Shown piece by piece: positions 41,251 to 53,600 of a stretch of 64,000 bases of DNA. The position numbers and the translations under genes were made by a program. How positions within the stretch are numbered: the first letter of the stretch is position 1; every line of letters begins with the position of its first letter. The notes beneath the pieces are model-generated. The model saw nothing but the letters and a program-made list of their open reading frames with translations, was not told the DNA's origin and did not search any database. The DNA comes from Tetrahymena thermophila SB210 (Eukaryota > Ciliophora > Oligohymenophorea > Hymenostomatida > Tetrahymenidae). The stretch covers positions 62,001 to 126,000 of the forward strand of contig NW_002476217.1 of assembly GCF_000189635.1 (NCBI RefSeq), given 5' to 3'.

Positions 41251-42234
41251 CTTATTTTTATTTGTGATATTATAGTAATTTTTTTATTGATTTATTAATT
41301 ATTTTTTTGCTCATTTGAAAAAAACTCGTAAATAAGAATTAGACTTTTTTTCTATTTCATTTATTAGATTAATCTAAAAATTGAAAGAAAATATTATTTT
41401 TAATCTATATCTAAAAAGATAGCTACATTCATAAATGGATAAAAGACATTTTGGATAAATTATTACATAACTAATATATTTATTCAAATATTACTATGAA
41501 AATAATTAATAAAATAAAATAATTTCCTATCTAAAAGCTTATCTGTTTGCGTACATTTCAGACACTGTGATTTTTCTATTTGCTTCATATATTTTTAAAA
41601 ATAGATAAATTTAAATCATATAAGAATTTATTGATTTTTTAAAATAATCAGAGTAAAGAAAAAATTTCTGATTAAATTTGATTATTAAAATTAAGGTGAA
41701 AAAAGTAAAGGATTAAAATTTTATAAACAATTTAAAGATATTAAATTTTATTCAAATTATTTTTAAAATAACAAAAGCTTTATTTAAATAAAAAATGATT
41801 TTAAATTATTTATTATCTCCTTTTTAATTAAATGGATTTGTAAAATTTTTATTATAAACAAGAACATTAAAAATTAATAAAATAAATAAAAAATTTTATT
41901 CTAATGCTTCAACTACAATAAAATTGACGAAGCATAATTAAATTTCATAGTACTTACTAAAAGAACAATATTTTAACACTGTTCAAATATTTAAAAAATA
42001 TATTAAAGGCATCTAAAATTTTCCTCTATTTATCATTAAATTAAAATTTATTTTTATAATTTTAAAATTTTTTTATAATAATTATTTATGTTTTTAGAAA
42101 CATCTTATTTAATAGAAAAATACTTTTCTAGAGATTAGAATTTAATATGAAGATAGAATTCGGTTTATAATAATTAAGTAATTAGAAGATCAACTAACAT
42201 AAATAAACACTTAATATTGCAAATAATTTATAAA
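41251..42234. other. AT-rich spacer
   Basis: This is the intergenic region between two START-like genes. No gene was seen on either strand. Confidence 0.6.
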
Positions 42235-42852
42235 TCAATGTGATTTAATATAGTTTATATCTTTTTCAAATACTTCTAAATATTTATCTATCATCATATT
42301 GTTGCCAAAGTTTGGTATATTTCCTTTTAAATCTATAATGAGATAAGCTTCAAACTATGTTTAATATTCATTAAGCTTTTTTAGGAAAATTCCATAAACT
42401 TTAGCTTCAGCTCTAACAGCATCAGTGTTTGGGATTATGTTCTCATGACTTTCTATGCTTGCTCTTGTAATTAGGGTTTCACTCTCTGAAATATTATGTC
42501 TATTTTAAACTACAATTAATTCTCTTGGACTAAATATAAATTTTCCCTTATTTAGTAAATGTCCAACAATAGTATTTTCATCTACTTATTATGTTAATTC
42601 AAACGAACCACACATTTCATTTCTTTCTTTGTTTTAATAGCAATTTTGGAGATAATTAACAGTCTTATCGTAATTTGTAGGTAAAATACCTTCAATTTTA
42701 TTTAAAGGTAGTTCAAGTTAATGATACTTGATAGTAGAGTGAGTAAAAATCTCTCCTTTTTTTTAAATCTTCCATCCATTAGTTAATTATCTTGCATAAA
42801 AAAGTTCCTCAATTTTTCCTTTAATAATGTGGGAATATTTTTTTCCACTCAT
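42235..42852 (-). CDS. START-like lipid-binding domain protein 2
   Basis: Single exon, 205 residues, the same length as the 40633 copy. Landmarks in order: NGWKI, SPRELIVV, EAKVYGIFLKKL, FEAYLIIDLKGNIP, then an amphipathic final helix ending KSH. The N-terminus MSGKKYSHIIKGKIEEL resembles the other copies. It has a poorly conserved Cys-rich turn (NEMCGSFE) in the same place as NCGDLE in copy 1. No targeting signal is visible. Confidence 0.78.
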
Positions 42853-43474
42853 TTTTTTAGATAAACAGTGTTTTTCTATTATTTGATTTATTTTATTTTA
42901 TAAATAATTTTTGTTATTTTGTTCAGTTTTAGTTTAGAATTTAAAAGTCCAGCTTGATTTCTTTTTTAATATTACCATTTCTTAATTAAGATTTTATAAT
43001 TCTGGAATAGATAAAACTTTATTGAGATAAAATCAGAATTCATTGAAATTAATTAATTTACTTTAATTAAATGTGGGTTCTGATCAAGTCTTAATTAATA
43101 GATTTAAAAGAATAGAAAAATAAAGAGAAGAATATAGCATCATTGTAAATTTAATCAAAATTTATAAATTATGAGCTGATTAAAACGAATTGTAATAATA
43201 ATATCAATAATTTATGATATCAAAAATTAATTAATCAACTAAATTTTTAAGGAAAAGTCAAGAAAAATAAATACTAAATTTATATACAACCAAAAAATAC
43301 ATTTTTAGTAGAATTAAAACATAATTTAGTTTTGGTTTAATAAACAAAAAGTCAATATATGAATTAAAAATCTAATATAATTTTTTAAAAAATCTATATT
43401 CTTAATATTTATAAACAATTTCGGGATAATATAATTAATTATAAAATGAATTTAAGATTTTCTGAATTAATCTC
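42853..43474. other. AT-rich spacer
   Basis: About 620 bp between START-like genes 2 and 3. Nothing was recognised. Confidence 0.6.
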
Positions 43475-44101
43475 TCATTTTTATTTAATGATGTTTATAA
43501 TGTCATTCTCAAATTCTGAGAGTAAACTTTCAGTGACAAAGTTGACTACAAAAGCAGGAATATTTCCTTTTGGATCAAGTATTAGATATGCTTCAAATTT
43601 AGTTTAATTTTCATCCACTTTTGTTAAGAATATCCCATATATCTTACCCTCACATCTTATTACATTTTTTTTAAAAGGTACTTTGGGGTGCTCATTTAGA
43701 TTTGCTCTATAAATAACAATCTCATTTTAGTTGAGCCTTTTTATAGATTAAACGCCAATAACTTCTCTAGCACTGACTATGACTAACTTTGCTTTAAGCT
43801 TTACTAAAATTATGTAGGTTTCTTCACTAATTTCTTCGATTTTAGTTATTTCTTCAATATTATTCCTAACTTTCTTTTAAGCTTAGTTATCATGAAAATA
43901 GAACTCAGCTGCTTTTTCATAATTAACAGGTATTATACCCTCTAATTTAACCATCTTATAGTTTAGATCTTTATATTATGTATTGGAAAGAGTCAAGTAC
44001 TTTCCTTTCTTTATAAAGTTCCAACCTTCCTTAGATTCTCTAACTTTTTAAGTCTCATTTAATGCTTTATCTAAAATTTCTTGGTAAATTTCTTAATTCA
44101 T
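43475..44101 (-). CDS. START-like lipid-binding domain protein 3
   Basis: Single exon, 208 residues. Order of landmarks: EGWNFIKKG, VKLEGIIPVNYEKA, SAREVIGVQ (arginine kept), EIVIYRANLNEHPKVP, VIRCEGKIYGIFLTKV, KFEAYLILDPKGNIPAFVVN and a final charged helix. The DPKGNIPAFVVN block is the clearest START signature in the cluster. With copies 4-6 it shares the REV/I-x-G-V/I-Q helix and the ITR/YRAN..EHPK strand, so it belongs to a second subgroup distinct from copies 1 and 2. Confidence 0.8.
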
Positions 44102-45204
44102 TTGAAATTTTAATAGAAAAGATTAATTTAATAATATTATTAATTTAATCATTATAATTTTTTAAATTATATGGCTTCATTAATATTCTAAAAATGATAC
44201 AAATCAAATATCAACAAGTTCTAAAAAATTTAGTTTAAGGATAATACATCACTTAATATTGAGGTTAAAATTGAATATTCATGATTTTTCTAAATTACAT
44301 ACCAATTTAATCAATTTACTTTGTTAAAGTAGATTGAAATTTAATAAAGTTATTTTTAAAAACATTAATTCAAATTTTTAATCTTTTATATTCCATTTAA
44401 TCATTGTTAGAAACTCTTTTATTCTATCATTCAATTGACATAATAATTAAATGAAATTCATATTGATAATTAAAAATAAATTTGTTAGAGGTCATTGTTA
44501 GATACTCCCTTTTAAAAAATAAAAATATAATCTTATTACTTACTAATAATTTAAAACTAAAATATTGCTGATTTGTATATTACTCAATGTTTACATACAA
44601 TTTTAAAATCAATATTTAATTTTATAGTTAAGAAAAAATTTTAAAGTATTTTGTTAGCATTTTGATACTATTTTAAAAGATTGATACATAAAAACTAATT
44701 TTAATAAAAATATAATAGCTTGTAAAGTGGGTGAATATCTATAAATGACATTGAAATGTAATATTTTAATATTTTTAACATTATAAAATTTTGTGATTTA
44801 AATTTAAATATATTAATTTATTCTATTTGCTTTTTAATTGCTACCTTTATGATTTATTAAATGATAAAATTTTAAGATATTTTCATTTTTTTGAAGACTA
44901 TTTTTAATCAATTTTGATAAATTACTCAACTAGCTTACTAATGAAAATAAATAAATATTTTCAGTTAAATTTTATTATTTAAATTAGACTACCAGAATCG
45001 AATTTGAATAATAAAACAAGGATGATTTTTTCTGATCGAAGAGAGGAAAATTCTGCTCATTTTTTTATTTAACCTTTTTGCTATTTGAGAAATTTCTTGA
45101 TAATTAAACTTAGTTATTTTTTATTTAGGTAGTTATCATTTAATTATTTAATAAAAAATAAGATCTTAAAAACATATTTACCTTTATTAAATAAACAAAA
45201 GTAT
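44102..45204. other. Divergent intergenic region
   Basis: This 1.1-kb AT-rich spacer lies between a minus-strand START-like gene and the plus-strand protease, so it must contain both 5' regions. No motif was recognised. Confidence 0.55.
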
Positions 45205-48200
45205 ATGAGTACACTATAAAGAATAATCAAAGGTGCTTCTGACCTTAGAAATTATAAGTCTATAACTTTAAAAAATAAACTTTAGTGTTTATTAGTTTCC
45301 GATGAGAAGGCTGATAAATCATCAGCAGCCATGAATGTTAATGTAGGTCACTTATAAGACCCTATTGATGTAATTTATATACAATTTTTAAATAAGTAAA
45401 TAAATTAACATGATAACTTCTTAATTAAATAAAGAGACCAGGCTTAGCTCATTTTTTAGAGCACATGTTATTCATGGGAACTGAAAAATATCCAAATCAA
45501 AGTGAATACAGCGATTACCTCAGTAAAAATGGAGGCTATTCAAATGCTTACACAAGCTAAATGGAAACAAATTACTATTTTGCATGTTAAAATAGTTCAA
45601 TTGAAGGTGCACTTGATCGCTTTTCTTAATTTTTTGTCAAGCCTCTTTTCAGTGAAGCTTGTGTAGAAAAAGAAATGAATGCTGTTGATAGCGAACATCA
45701 AAAAAATATTATGCAAGATTCATGGCGTTTCTTACAACTTTTCAGAAGTTCAGCTCATAAACACACTGAATTCTGCAAATTTGGAACAGGAAATTTATAA
45801 ACATTGAGCCATCCCACAATCAGAGATGATTTGATCTAATTTTATAACAAATACTACTCAGCAAATTTAATGAGATTAGTTATTTATTCCAACAAAGATA
45901 TTGCTTAGATGGAAAACTGGGCCTAAAATTATTTTTCTGATATTCCTAACAATGATTTACTACCTCCTTCTTTTAAAGCTTTGCCTTTCACATAGGAAAA
46001 TTTGGGTAATTTATGGAAAGTAGTTCCTATTAAAGATATTCATTAAGTAATAGATAAAATTTCTACTTTAAACAGTTTTTTAATTATTTTAAAATTTTAA
46101 AAAGCTTTCAATTAAATGGATTCTCCCTGATATGAGAAAGTACTATAAGAATAATCCAGCTTCTTATCTTTCTCATTTGTTAGGTCATGAAGGAGAAAAT
46201 AGTTTATTGAGTATTCTGATTAAGAATGGATTAGCTGTTGAGCTCTCAGCAGGTAACTAAAATGAGTAGAATTTATGGAGCAGTATGAATATTGAAATTT
46301 CTCTTACTAATAAAGGTGTTGAGAATTATGAATAAGTTTTATAATATCTATTTTCTTATATTCAGATGCTTAAAGAAAAAGGTGTTCAAGAATGGGTATT
46401 TAATGAGATATAAATGTTAAGCAAGTTAAATTTTGATAACAAAGATAATGAAAAGCCTGAAAGCTATTCTCTTTCTCTTGCAAGTCGTATGCAGTACTAT
46501 CCTATAGAAGAAGTCCTCGTTTAACCATACTTAAACGAATAGTATGACAAGAATTTAATTTAAGACACTATTAACTAATTTAACATCGAAAATGTTCGTA
46601 TCACTCTTATTTCTAAGAAATTTGCAGAAGAATGTTAATTAACTGAGCCAATTTATGGAACTCAGTATTCAGTCGAACAAATTAATGAATAACTTAGAAA
46701 TATACTTTTAAATCCCAAAATTGATGTTATTCATGATTTAATTAAACCTAATACTTTTCTCCCTAAAAACATGGATTTGTTTACTAAGGAAATCGACACA
46801 TTACCTTAATATCCATTCTTAATTAGAAATGAAGAATTCTCAGAGGTATGGTTTAAATAAGATAATCATTTCTAGAAACCTAAAGCAAGTGTAAAAGTAA
46901 AAATCAGCTTCAATTAGTAAGTTTCTTTAATAATTTATCAACTCAATAATAGTATTTTCTTGTATAAATAAAAGGCAAACAAAAGGTATCAAAAATTAGA
47001 TTTTATTCGCACTTTGGATATCTTTATTAAAAGAAGAAATGAGAGAAATTAGTTATATGGCTGAAATGGCTTATTTAGGATAATCACTCAATGTTGTAGA
47101 TGGTGCTCTTATTTTGAGTGTTGGTGGCTATAATGATTCTTTACCTTAATACCTCAAATAAATTTTCACAATTATTTCTAATTTTAACTAAACTGATAAA
47201 ACTAAATTTGACATATAATATGAGAGAATCATGAGACAATACTAAAATATCTCAAAAATGTAGCCATATTAGCTCATTTTTAACTATGCTCAACCATTGA
47301 TTATAACTAATGGAATAAATCCAGATGAGTTGCAACCTACTCTTGAAAAAACTACTTTTGATGAATATTTGGTATTCTAAAAAAATCTCATGTAAAAGCT
47401 TTCATTTTAGTGGTTAATTTAGGGAAATATGACAGAAGAAATTGTCAAAAACTTTACTGTTGAATCAGAAAACATATTATTTTAAGCAAAAAATGCCACT
47501 AAGCTTTCTCCATCTGAAATTTCTGACATTAGAGCAATCTAATTACCTCAGAAAACTATGTTCTGGGAAAAAAATTTAGGCTCACATGAAACAAACTCAG
47601 CAATAGTTTCATTGTATCAATATAAAAAAGATACAATATAAAATGAGCTTAAGATGCAATTTTTGGCAAATATAATAAAGACACCCTTCTTTGAAAAACT
47701 CAGAACAGACGAACAACTTGGTTATGTTGTTCATAGTTTGTCTACAACTACAAGAGCTGTTTTAGGGTTCATCTTTATGATATAATCGAATGTTAAATCT
47801 CCTTAATATTTATCATAAAGGATAGAGCTTTTCTTAAATAACTTCAAAGAAAGAATGAGCAATATTACTGATGCTGAATTTGAGTAGTATAGATAATCAA
47901 TTATTTCTAACTTAAGCTAAAAACCAAAAAGTATTTTCGAAGAAGCAAATGATAATTGGGATGAAGTATTAAATAATTAGAGACTATTCAATAGAAGTAA
48001 TTCAATTTTTGTTTATTAAAAATTTGATAATAAAATTTTATAAATTAATTAAATAGGAATTCAACTTCTTAGTGAAGTTAAAAATGTCACATTACAAGAT
48101 GTTCAAGAGCTCTTCAATTAAATTTTCTTTGAGGAAAAGAAGAAATTAGATATCCATTTTGTTAGCAATAACCATTTAGAAGAAAATAACAAAATAAAAG

Positions 48201-48298
48201 ATGAAAGACTTAAAAACAATGAGATTGAACAAGTTCAATCAGTAGTTGGGTTCAGAAACTCTAGTTCATTATTCCCAGATTTTTATTCTAGACTTTGA
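45205..48298 (+). CDS. Insulysin-type M16 zinc metalloprotease
   Basis: Peptidase related to insulin-degrading enzyme, 950 residues against about 1,000 in animals. Exons: 45205-45369, 45435-46046, 46105-46916, 46975-47996, 48057-48298; introns 58-65 bp. The inverted zinc motif is HFLEH, residues 61-65, with GTEKYP following as in the family; the third ligand is the Glu of DSEH (E142), 77 residues beyond H65, the same spacing as in human IDE. The C-terminal half has [10 protein letters not shown], where the Arg and Tyr seven residues apart match the substrate-binding pair of IDE. All catalytic residues are present, so it should be active. No signal peptide or transit peptide is obvious, suggesting cytosol, and the C-terminus ends SRL, a plausible peroxisomal type-1 signal. 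It lies between two groups of START-like genes on the other strand. Confidence 0.93.
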
Positions 48299-48504
48299 AC
48301 AGTTTTTCTTTTGTAATTCCAAATTTATTTAAAAAATTAAGTAAACTTTATGTATTTATTTATGTAAGTATTTAGAAATATAAAGCTAAAATTATAATTT
48401 AATTCGTAATTTATTGTTTTTTAATGATTAATAAATACTCAAATTAATCTATAAAGTTGTTTTTTTAAGAAGTAAACAAGTATTTTAAATCATTAAAGAA
48501 AATT

Positions 48505-48790
48505 TAAAAAATTAAAAATGAATAGATTCAATTAGTATTTAATTGGGTTCAGAAGCCCTAGATTAGTTTTCCTAGATCTTTATAGCAAACAGATATAGAA
48601 CAAATTTTCTTTTGTCATTATAAATTTATTTAAAAAACTAGGTAAACTACCTATGTATTTATATTGTATTTATGAATGAGCAGCTAAAATTATAATTGAT
48701 CATTTATTTAAATTAGTGATTAATTATATTTTAACGATTAATAAACACTTAATCAATAAAGTAATTGTTTAAAACAAACAAACATTTAAA
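48505..48790 (+). pseudogene. Degenerate copy of the protease gene's 3' end
   Basis: Sequence from about 48520 repeats the last coding segment and 3' flank of the protease gene (about 48228-48475): the GGGTTCAGAA block, then GATCTTTATAGC against GATTTTTATTCT, then TTTTCTTTTGT and AAATTTATTTAAAAAA. The stop region is altered and no frame leads into it, so it is a non-functional tail. The shared sequence continues about 150 bp past the stop. Confidence 0.75.
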
Positions 48791-48948
48791 ATAAAATTCA
48801 TTTTAACAAAATCAATTTTACTAATTTTTAATTAATTATTTTAAAACGATAAATTTATTTAATTTTCTATTTCAAGTGATGATAAGTCGATTTTATTTAT
48901 GAGCTTTATCTTTTTATCTATCTATCTATATATTTATTTATTTATATT

Positions 48949-49578
48949 TCACATCTTTTATAATTCTACTAATTCTTTTTTAAAGACATCGTATTGCTTA
49001 AGAAGGAGTTGTTTAATAAGTGGTTTTGGAATTTTTCCTTTGGGATCCATAAGAGAATACATTAAATATTTAGTAGAGTTATCGTCTATTTTTGTTAAAA
49101 ATATTGAAAAAACTACTTAATCTGCACGAACTACTTCTTCCTATGTTTGAGTGTGAGTGACTTTTGGGTGATTTGGAATATTGCTTCTGACAATTAAAAC
49201 TTCATTGTCATTAAGTTATTTCTTGTGTTATACTCCAATAATCTCTCTACCACTGATCACTAAGATTTGCTCAGTCCTAAATAAAAATGCGTAAGTATCC
49301 TTATCTATGGTTTCTATATTTTCAAAATTAATGCATTTTGATCTGCATAGCTTTTACAAATCTAAACGCTCATAATAGAATTAAGTTGCTTTCTCTAAGT
49401 TTACAGGCAAAATAGATTCTATCTTAGAAAGGTTAACTTTATGGTCTAAATATTTTTTAAATGACATTTTAAAGTTTTCTTTATTCATTTATTCTTTCCA
49501 CCCATCTTAATTTTCTCTTATTTATAAATTCTCCTATATAGCCTTTTCAATAATTTCTTTGTAGTTATTTTCTATCAT
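48949..49578 (-). CDS. START-like lipid-binding domain protein 4
   Basis: Single exon, 209 residues. Landmarks: MIENNYKEIIEKAIQ N-terminus, DGWKE, LSKIESILPVNLEKA, SGREIIGVQ, ILVISG and VLIVRSNIPNHPKV strands, VVRADQVVFSIFLTKI and LMDPKGKIP. It groups with copies 3, 5 and 6. The turn before VVRAD is about three residues longer (THTQTQEE). No targeting signal was seen. Confidence 0.78.
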
Positions 49579-50559
49579 TTTACTAACCTCAAGATAATAA
49601 TTAAAACGAATGATATTTATTTGTTTTTATTTTAATCAAATTAAAAACAAAGTGAAGAATTTTGATGATTATAAAGTCTAATTAACTCATTAAATTAATA
49701 CTAACATAAAATATATGTTAAGAATTTCTACTTAGTTTTTCATTAAATTAGTTTATACAATATATTATTAAAAGAAAATATAAAGAAATTTTGATTCTCA
49801 ATAGATTTTAATTGAATTTAAAATGTAAGTCCAAAACTGGATTTCTTCACAAATGACGCTATTTAAAAAAATTTTGATTTTTAAATGAATGATTTTTTTA
49901 TTTAATAAGCTGATAAATAATACAAGCTAAAAAACAAATAAAAATAAAAACTTGTTAAATTATTTAGCAATTATTTAATTAATAAGATATTAAAACAACA
50001 AAATATTATTATACAGTAAATCCTATAAAATTGACTATTCTCCATTTTAAAAAATTTTCTATTCATAATCAAAAGTTTTGATCGATTTATTTTGATAAAA
50101 TCCAAGGGTTAATTTTAATGGAATTAATTTATTTAAGTAAATTTAATTGTTTAAATTTGTTTATATTTAATAAATAATTTATTAGCTTACTACATAAATA
50201 TAAAAACAATAATAAATCTATCTATGTTTAAAGTATAACAATCCAGTTACAAATTATTATATAATAAATACATTTTATTCTATTATTCAAGTATTTAATT
50301 TTTATTCATCCTTTTTTTCACCTTATTGTCATCAGATTAATTTTTGAAAGACAATTAATCTTTTTAATTTAAGACACTTTCTTTCTATTTACAATTTTTA
50401 TGATTCATTGATTTAGTTTGCACTTTTAATATAAATTAATTAGAGTAAATTACTAAAAAAAAAATAAATAAAATAAAATTAAATTAAAAATTATATTTTA
50501 AATTAATAAATAAAAAAAACATTGGTATAATAAAAAAGAAAAAGATAAATAAATTAAAT
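49579..50559. other. AT-rich spacer
   Basis: Mostly A/T-rich. A minus-strand frame is open from about 50420 to 49757 but has the Ile/Asn/Lys/Phe composition of chance frames in this DNA. A last exon of the neighbouring LRR gene could lie here; I could not identify one. Confidence 0.45.
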
Positions 50560-50654
50560 AAAAAGCTATCAAATAAGTTAAAAGAGTTTTATTATTTTAA
50601 ATTCATTTTTTAAATTAAAAATATTGCAATCAAAAACAAATATGATGTTTTTAC

Positions 50655-53600
50655 GCAAGGTTAAGTTTCAAAATTGAAAGATTAGTGTAATTTCTAAAAG
50701 AAGAACTAAGATCTGATGCACCTTTTTCACCAATTTAATTGAAACTTTTTAAATATTAATGAAAAATATATAATATAATTAATTTATAAATTACAGGCAC
50801 AATAAAAAACAAAGAGAAAAAAAAAAAAAAATCTATCAAATAAATTAAAAGAGCTTTATTGTTTTGAACTCATTCTTATAATTTAAAATATCACAATCTA
50901 AAATAACAAATTATTTTTACGCAAGGCTAAGACTCAAATTTGAGAGATTAATGCAATTTCCTAAAGCAAAGCCTAATCCTGATGCAGCTTCATCACCAAT
51001 TTAATTCTTTCTTTTAAAATTTAGAAAAATAAATTTAAAGTTAATTAGTTAGAAGGAAAAATAAAGAAAAATATGAATTCTATTAATTAATGGATAATAA
51101 AAACATAAATTGAAATAATAAAAAAATAAATTCATTTTTATTATTAAAAATATCACAATCCAAAACAAATAAACTGTTTTTACTAAAGGCGAAGTCTTAA
51201 ATTTGAAAGGTTAGGGCAATTTGCTAAAGCAGAACCTAAGCCTGATGCACCTTTTTCACCAATTTAATTCAAACTTTTTAAATATTAAAAAGTATTTATA
51301 ATTAATTATTTAATTAGAACGAAAAAATGAAGAAAAAATATTAAATGAATTAATTAATTATAATAAATGCAAAAGTAGAAAATAAAAAAATGAGCAAAAT
51401 TAACAAATAAAGAAAAGCACAAAGACAATAAAAAACAAAAAAAAAATAAATCAAATAAAAAGCTAGAGCTTTATTAAATTCATTCTTATAGTTAAAAATA
51501 TCATAATCTAAAATAAATAACTATTTTTACTCGAGATCAAGTGTCAAATTTGAGAGATTAGTGCAATTTGATAAAGCAGAAACTAAACCTTATGCACCTA
51601 AATCACCAATTTAATTATTTCTTTTTAAATATTGAAGAAATATTTTATAATTTATCAGTAAGTTAGAAAAAAAATGAAAAAAATGAATTATGTAAATGCA
51701 AAAGCTTAAAATAAAAAAATGCGTTACAAAGAAAGAAAAAAAACCCAAGCATTATAAAAAACAAAAGGAATTAAAAAATTATATTAGTTTTATTATTTTA
51801 AATTCATTTTAAAATTAAAAATATCACAATCTAAAACAAATAAACTCTTTATACTCAAGGCTAAGTGTCAAATTTGAGAAATTAGTGCATTTTGCTATTG
51901 CAAAGCCTAAACCTGATGCACCTTTGTCACCAATTTAATTTTCACTTTTTGAATTTTATGAAAAAATATATTATTTATTAGTTAGTTAAAACGAAAAAAT
52001 ATGAATGAATTAATAAATAAATTTTAGATGCAAAAATTGAAAATAAAAAATAAGTTAAGTTAACAAAGAAAGAATATGACAATCCAAAACAAATAAATTA
52101 TCTTTACTTAAGGTTAAGTGTCAAATTTGAGATATTAGTGCTATTTGCTAAAGCATTACCTAAGCCTAATACGCCTTTATCTCCAATTTAATTTTAACTT
52201 TTTAAATATTGAAGAAAAAATATATAATTATTTAGTTAGTTAGAAGGAAAAAAAAAAAAAAAAATATGATATTAAATTAATTAATTATTAATAAATGAAA
52301 AAGTTGACAAATAAAAGCAAATTAAAATAGCTTTATTATTTTAAATTCATTTTTAAATTAGAAATATCATAATCCAAAACAAATAAACTTTTTTTACTTA
52401 AGGTCAAGTATTAAATATGAAAGATTAGCGCAATCTGCTACAGAACCTAAGCCTGATGCACCAGTTGCACCAATTTAACACTTTCTTTTTAAATATTGAA
52501 GAAAACATATATAATTAATTTGTTAGTTAGAAAACAAAAAATGAAGAAAAAATATGAAATGAATTAACTATAATAAATGCAAAAGTTAAAGATGAAAATT
52601 TATTTAAATTAAGAAATATAAAAAAAAACAAAAAGAAAAATAAATAAAATAAATTAAAAGAGCTTTTTAGTTTTAAATAATTTAAAATTAAAAATATCAC
52701 AATCTGAAACAAATAAACATTTTTTACTGAAGGAGAAGTGTTAAATTTGAGAGATTAGTGCAGTTTCCTAAAGCAGTACCTAAGCCTGATGCACCTTTAT
52801 CACCAATTTAAAGAAGGGCTAAGCGACTCGAGTGGGCGAGTCGGAGGGTCTTAGCAGTGATATCGGGGGTTCGAATCCTATACCGCCCCCTTTATTTCGA
52901 AAAATTCCATGTATTTTATTTTTATATTTGTTAGTTTTTGTGGGTTTACTTTTTTTTTTTCACCTGGTGTTTGGTGTTTATTTATTTTATTTTTTTTTAA
53001 GAGCTTTACTATTTTAAATAGGTTTTTAAAATTAAAAAAATCGCAATCCAAAACAAATATGCTGTTTTTACACAAGGCTAAGTTGGAAATTTGAAAGATT
53101 AGTGCAATTTCTTAAAGCAAAACCTAAGCCTGATACACCTTCATAACCAATTTAATTGTGGCTTTTTAAATTTTGAAGAAAAAATATATAATTAATTAGT
53201 TAGTTAGAAAAAAAATGAAGAATAAATATGAAATGAATTAACAATAATAAATACAAAAGTTGAAAATAAAAAATTGATTTCAATTTAAATATAAAAAATA
53301 TCACAATACAATACAAAACAAAAAAATTGTTTTTACTCAAGATTAAGCGTCAAATTTGATAGATTAGTGCAACTTCCTAAAGCAGAACCTAAGCCTGATG
53401 CACCTATTGCACCAATTTTATTATAACTTTTTGAATATTGAAGAAAAATAATTAATTAGTTAGTTAGAAGGAAAAAATGAAGAAAAAATACGAAATGAAT
53501 TAATTAATTAATAATAATAAAAGCAAAAATTGAAAATAAAAAATGAGCTAGCAAACAAAAAAAAAAATACAAGCACAATAAAAAATAAAAAGAAAAATAA

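Noticed and set aside
48899..49120. Plus-strand 73-codon frame
   Set aside because: It is antisense to the 3' half of START-like gene 4.
49757..50420. Long open minus-strand frame
   Set aside because: With TGA as the only stop such lengths can arise by chance; composition is that of non-coding A/T-rich DNA and no domain is visible. A link to the LRR gene's end could not be shown.
52812..52890. Intact tRNA gene
   Set aside because: The B box is perfect but there is no seven-pair acceptor stem and no regular T or anticodon stem.
52832..53094. Small plus- and minus-strand frames over the GC-rich insert
   Set aside because: They are poly-Phe/Lys translations of T- and A-runs next to the insert, with no coding character.
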